From positions 1 through 7,038 of the forward strand of contig CAIVVG010000096.1 in assembly GCA_903909295.1 (NCBI GenBank): a stretch of DNA of 7,038 bases. Direction: 5' to 3'. This document shows positions 4,898 to 7,038 of this stretch, in pieces (the first letter of the stretch is position 1; the number at the start of each line of letters is the position of its first letter). Below the pieces are notes generated by a model, which worked only from the letters and a program-made list of their open reading frames with translations, did no database searches and was not told the DNA's origin. A program made the position numbers and the translations under genes. Source of the DNA: an uncultured Chlamydiae bacterium. GTDB taxonomy: Bacteria; Chlamydiota; Chlamydiia; Chlamydiales; SM23-39.

Positions 4898-6295
4898 ATG
4901 ACCTCCATGAAGATCATCCGTAAGATACTCTTGGGGCTTTGTGTGGCCACCCTCCTTGTCGGAGGGATTTCTGTAGGGAGCCGTGCACTCCCCATCTCCT
5001 ATAGACAAGAGCTCTGTAAGAAGCTCGTCTCGAAGAAGAGCGTGGCTCGATGCTTAGCACTCCCCACGCCCGAGTGGGCGCAAAAACAACTCGATGCCGA
5101 TTTTCGGGACTTTGAGGGTCGCAAGGTGACCGCCGCTGCAGTGGCGGAATTGTATCGAGAGATCCGAGCCAAAATAGGGCAACAGATCCTCCATTACCGG
5201 ATTTTGGACAATCAACTCTATAAATACATTCCCAATGGAGCTGAGTATTCTAGTGTGGATACCCGCTTTGAACGGGCTTTCAAGACGCTTCTGCAGTATA
5301 CAAACGTGCCCGATCTCGATTTCCTCCTTTGCCCTATGGACGGAATTCCCGAGCCTTATGTCCCTCAAGACTTCTTTTTGAGTAGCACTGCTGAAGGGCA
5401 AGTTCCCCTTCTAGGACAGGCGAAAAGAAAAGAGCCCGCCTCCCAGTACATTGTCCTCATTCCAGATCAGTTTTCATTGACGGAGAGTTGGTGGCAGGAT
5501 ATCAAAGAGGTCGAAAGAGACAACGACCTCGTGAGTTGGGATCAGAAAAAAGAGAGCGCTCTCTGGAGAGGCAATCTCACCGATGTGGGCGTGCCCGGAG
5601 ATTATTCCCCCCACTTAAGGGATTGCCCCCGTTTTAAAATCTCAGAGCTTTCGGTCCAGCATCCTAAACTCGTCAATGCGGGTATCTCTAGTGCGGAGTC
5701 TCCTGAAACCATCACGATTTTAAGTCACTCCCACGTGATCCGAGGTCCCGCCAGTAAACGAGACCATATCCGGCATAAATATCTCCCCGTCCTCGATGGG
5801 CACATGTGCACTTATCCAGGATACCAGTGGAGATTGCTCTCCAATTCAGTGGCCTTCAAACAAGAATCAGATCAGATCCAATGGTTTTATGGCGGTCTTG
5901 AGCCGTACCAACACTATGTCCCTATCCGCAATGACTTGAGCGATTTGCTCTCGCAAATCGATTGGGCCAAGGCACATGACGAAGAGGCTCAAGAGATTTC
6001 TGCTCGAGCGCAAGAATTTGTTCAGCACAATCTTTTGCCCTGTCACATTTATGCCTACTTACATCGGGTCCTCTCAAAGTATGCGACTTTCCAGGAGATC
6101 GATTTCCAGGCTCTGAAAAAAGCAACGCGCCAAGATCCTAAGTGGGAATGTATCCAGTATCGAAAAAGAAATCACCTCATGCGGACAATCCGCAAACTCA
6201 TGCAATTCGGCAGACCGCTTGCCGGTGAGGTATTTTATCCAGGGTTTTCCAATCAAACGGTTCAATGTAAAGCCGCTTTACAAGGCTTTCTTTGA
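4898..6295 (+). CDS. GT90 (CAP10/POGLUT-like) glycosyltransferase
   Basis: This 465-aa protein resembles glycosyltransferase family 90, which includes fungal capsule protein CAP10, animal protein O-glucosyltransferase POGLUT1/Rumi and bacterial LPS-modifying enzymes. A basic, hydrophobic N-terminus (about residues 5-30, IIRKILLGLCVATLLVGG) predicts a signal or membrane anchor. The family core runs from about 180 to 400: LWRGN at 222-226, HKYLPVLDG at 293-301, WRLLSNSVAFKQES at 311-324, WF at 329-330, then HYVPIRNDLSDL at 339-350 and IDWAKAHDEEAQEISARAQEF. These follow the order and spacing of POGLUT1 as I remember it. Donor and acceptor are unknown; surface glycan, LPS or secreted-protein glycosylation are possibilities. 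ATG 4907 (MKIIRK) is an alternative start; neither has a good Shine-Dalgarno. TTTAAT at 4876-4881 is a weak -10 candidate. The last 30 or so codons lie antisense to lplA and do not look family-like, so the 3' end may be an acquired extension. Transfer from a eukaryote or another symbiont is possible. Confidence 0.8.
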   Translation: MTSMKIIRKILLGLCVATLLVGGISVGSRALPISYRQELCKKLVSKKSVARCLALPTPEWAQKQLDADFRDFEGRKVTAAAVAELYREIRAKIGQQILHYRILDNQLYKYIPNGAEYSSVDTRFERAFKTLLQYTNVPDLDFLLCPMDGIPEPYVPQDFFLSSTAEGQVPLLGQAKRKEPASQYIVLIPDQFSLTESWWQDIKEVERDNDLVSWDQKKESALWRGNLTDVGVPGDYSPHLRDCPRFKISELSVQHPKLVNAGISSAESPETITILSHSHVIRGPASKRDHIRHKYLPVLDGHMCTYPGYQWRLLSNSVAFKQESDQIQWFYGGLEPYQHYVPIRNDLSDLLSQIDWAKAHDEEAQEISARAQEFVQHNLLPCHIYAYLHRVLSKYATFQEIDFQALKKATRQDPKWECIQYRKRNHLMRTIRKLMQFGRPLAGEVFYPGFSNQTVQCKAALQGFL

Positions 6296-6899
6296 GCCGC
6301 AAGGTGAGCACTTCTGGGTCAGGCGCATGGTCTTTGAGCGGCGTGAGAAAATCTTTATGGGACCGATCCTGCCTGTATGTTGGCCGTTTGCTCGGCAGAT
6401 GGAGATAGCCCATATTCTCATCCGAAAAATCCCATAGGAAAGAAGTGTGGTGCACCCAGCGATCTTTTTTGATGTATTGGGCGTTGCCCCCACATTTTTT
6501 TTCGCCGATGACGTAATCATTTTCTCGCAAAGCAAAGCCGGGAATATCCCAGGCTTGTTTGTACAACTCTGCTGACCAGCGGAGAATGGGCTCGGGGAAG
6601 GCTGGCACATCGAGATCCCCTTTAGCCATGATGAATGTGACAAAAAGAGTTTGCTCATCGACAATCACCGTCCCTCCGCCGCTGAATCGCTTGATGAGGG
6701 GGATCTGGTCCCGTTGAGCCCGCTCTACATCGACCAGCTCTTCCGCTTTGCTGGAAATGCCGAGAACGATGCTGCGAGGGGAGCCCCGATTGACAATGCA
6801 AAAACTGCGAGAATCGGTCCTTAAAAGGGCCTCTTCTAGCTGCAGTTGCTCAAAGATGGGCATGCCGCAGAGATCGATCCAGTGGAGAGTTTTTTTCAT
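6198..6899 (-). CDS. lplA: Lipoate-protein ligase A family protein
   Basis: This 233-aa protein of the biotin/lipoate ligase (BPL_LplA_LipB) fold attaches lipoate to the lysine of 2-oxoacid dehydrogenase E2 domains or the glycine-cleavage H protein, in the cytosol. Visible motifs are KRFSGGGTVIVDE at 70-82 (the RRxxGGG lipoyl-AMP binding loop, with Lys for the first Arg), GEKKCGGNAQ at 132-141 (carrying the conserved catalytic-type lysine, Lys134 or Lys135), HHTSFLWDF at 150-158 and LPSKRPTYRQDRSHKDFL at 168-185. It is shorter than E. coli LplA and appears to lack that enzyme's separate C-terminal accessory domain, as in the LipB/LplA-like short forms common in chlamydiae. ATG 6899-6897 overlaps the mnmG stop as ATGA, so the two are probably cotranscribed and translationally coupled. 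The 3' 98 bp overlap the convergent glycosyltransferase gene. Substrate specificity (free lipoate, octanoate or transfer) cannot be read from the sequence. Confidence 0.9.
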   Translation of the reverse strand: MKKTLHWIDLCGMPIFEQLQLEEALLRTDSRSFCIVNRGSPRSIVLGISSKAEELVDVERAQRDQIPLIKRFSGGGTVIVDEQTLFVTFIMAKGDLDVPAFPEPILRWSAELYKQAWDIPGFALRENDYVIGEKKCGGNAQYIKKDRWVHHTSFLWDFSDENMGYLHLPSKRPTYRQDRSHKDFLTPLKDHAPDPEVLTLRLKESLVKRLYIEPFDWKTLDKIPHRQAVCRIA

Positions 6900-7038
6900 T
6901 TGAGCGCGACGAGTAAAATAGAGATATCGGCAGGAGTGAGCCCCGAAATGCGCGATGCTTGTCCTACGTTTTCTGGACTGAAGCGGTTTAACTTCTGCTT
7001 GGCCTCGGCGCGCAGACCCACCAGTACATCGTAGCAGA
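6896..7038 (-). CDS. mnmG: tRNA uridine-5-carboxymethylaminomethyl modification enzyme MnmG, C-terminal end
   Basis: Reading the minus strand from the window edge gives 46 complete codons and a TGA stop at 6898-6896. The end KLNRFSPENVGQASRISGLT followed by PADISILLVALK is the conserved C-terminal helical domain of MnmG (GidA), with the diagnostic LGQASRISGV.PADI.ILL-type pattern. MnmG, an FAD protein working with MnmE, installs the cmnm5 group on wobble uridine 34 of certain tRNAs; the C-terminal domain contributes to MnmE and tRNA binding. The bulk of the gene lies beyond the right edge. It directly precedes lplA with a 4-base overlap, an order I recall from Chlamydia (gidA-lplA). The identification is strong despite the short fragment. 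Confidence 0.92.
   Translation of the reverse strand, partial: CYDVLVGLRAEAKQKLNRFSPENVGQASRISGLTPADISILLVALK

Noticed and set aside
6219..6437. 72-codon + strand frame after the glycosyltransferase
   Set aside because: It is antisense to conserved lplA sequence and has no resemblance to a known protein.

Overview
The window most likely comes from a member of the Chlamydiota, probably an environmental (amoeba- or protist-associated) lineage rather than a classical Chlamydia. The basis is gene content and order: a tatD-sdhC-sdhA-sdhB block on the + strand and an mnmG(gidA)-lplA pair on the - strand. As I recall the C. trachomatis gene order, both neighbourhoods occur there (CT594-CT591 and CT498-CT499). 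The family-90-type glycosyltransferase fits an organism that lives with eukaryotes. Base composition looks close to 50% G+C by eye, which would be high for known chlamydiae. No species can be named.

Layout. Positions 2-775 hold tatD, a metal-dependent DNase missing only a few N-terminal residues at the window edge. Its last codons lie in the left arm of a 30-nt, nearly perfect inverted repeat (751-866) that contains a GC-rich hairpin and a T-run. Positions 939-4362 hold a tightly packed succinate dehydrogenase operon, sdhC-sdhA-sdhB, with junctions overlapping by 1 and 4 nt. It encodes a five-helix membrane cytochrome b, the FAD subunit and the iron-sulfur subunit, which together link the TCA cycle to the quinone pool. 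Nine bases after the sdhB stop begins a cassette of about 476 bp (4372-4847) with terminal inverted repeats of about 68 nt. It carries a GxxExxY-family gene (PD-(D/E)xK nuclease fold) with an in-frame internal deletion. A 10-bp direct repeat that includes the sdhB stop codon lies on both sides of it.

Positions 4898-6295 encode a membrane-anchored or secreted CAP10/POGLUT-like (GT90) glycosyltransferase. Its 3' end runs 98 bp into the convergent lplA (lipoate-protein ligase, 6198-6899, - strand). lplA is joined by an ATGA overlap to the 3' end of mnmG (6896-7038, - strand), a tRNA wobble-uridine modification enzyme.

The core genes are ordinary. The most interesting points are the two inverted-repeat elements built alike (arms made of 8-9-nt tandem units) and each sitting exactly at a gene 3' end, the decayed GxxExxY cargo gene, the eukaryote-like glycosyltransferase, and its long antisense overlap with lplA. 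I see no new multi-gene system.
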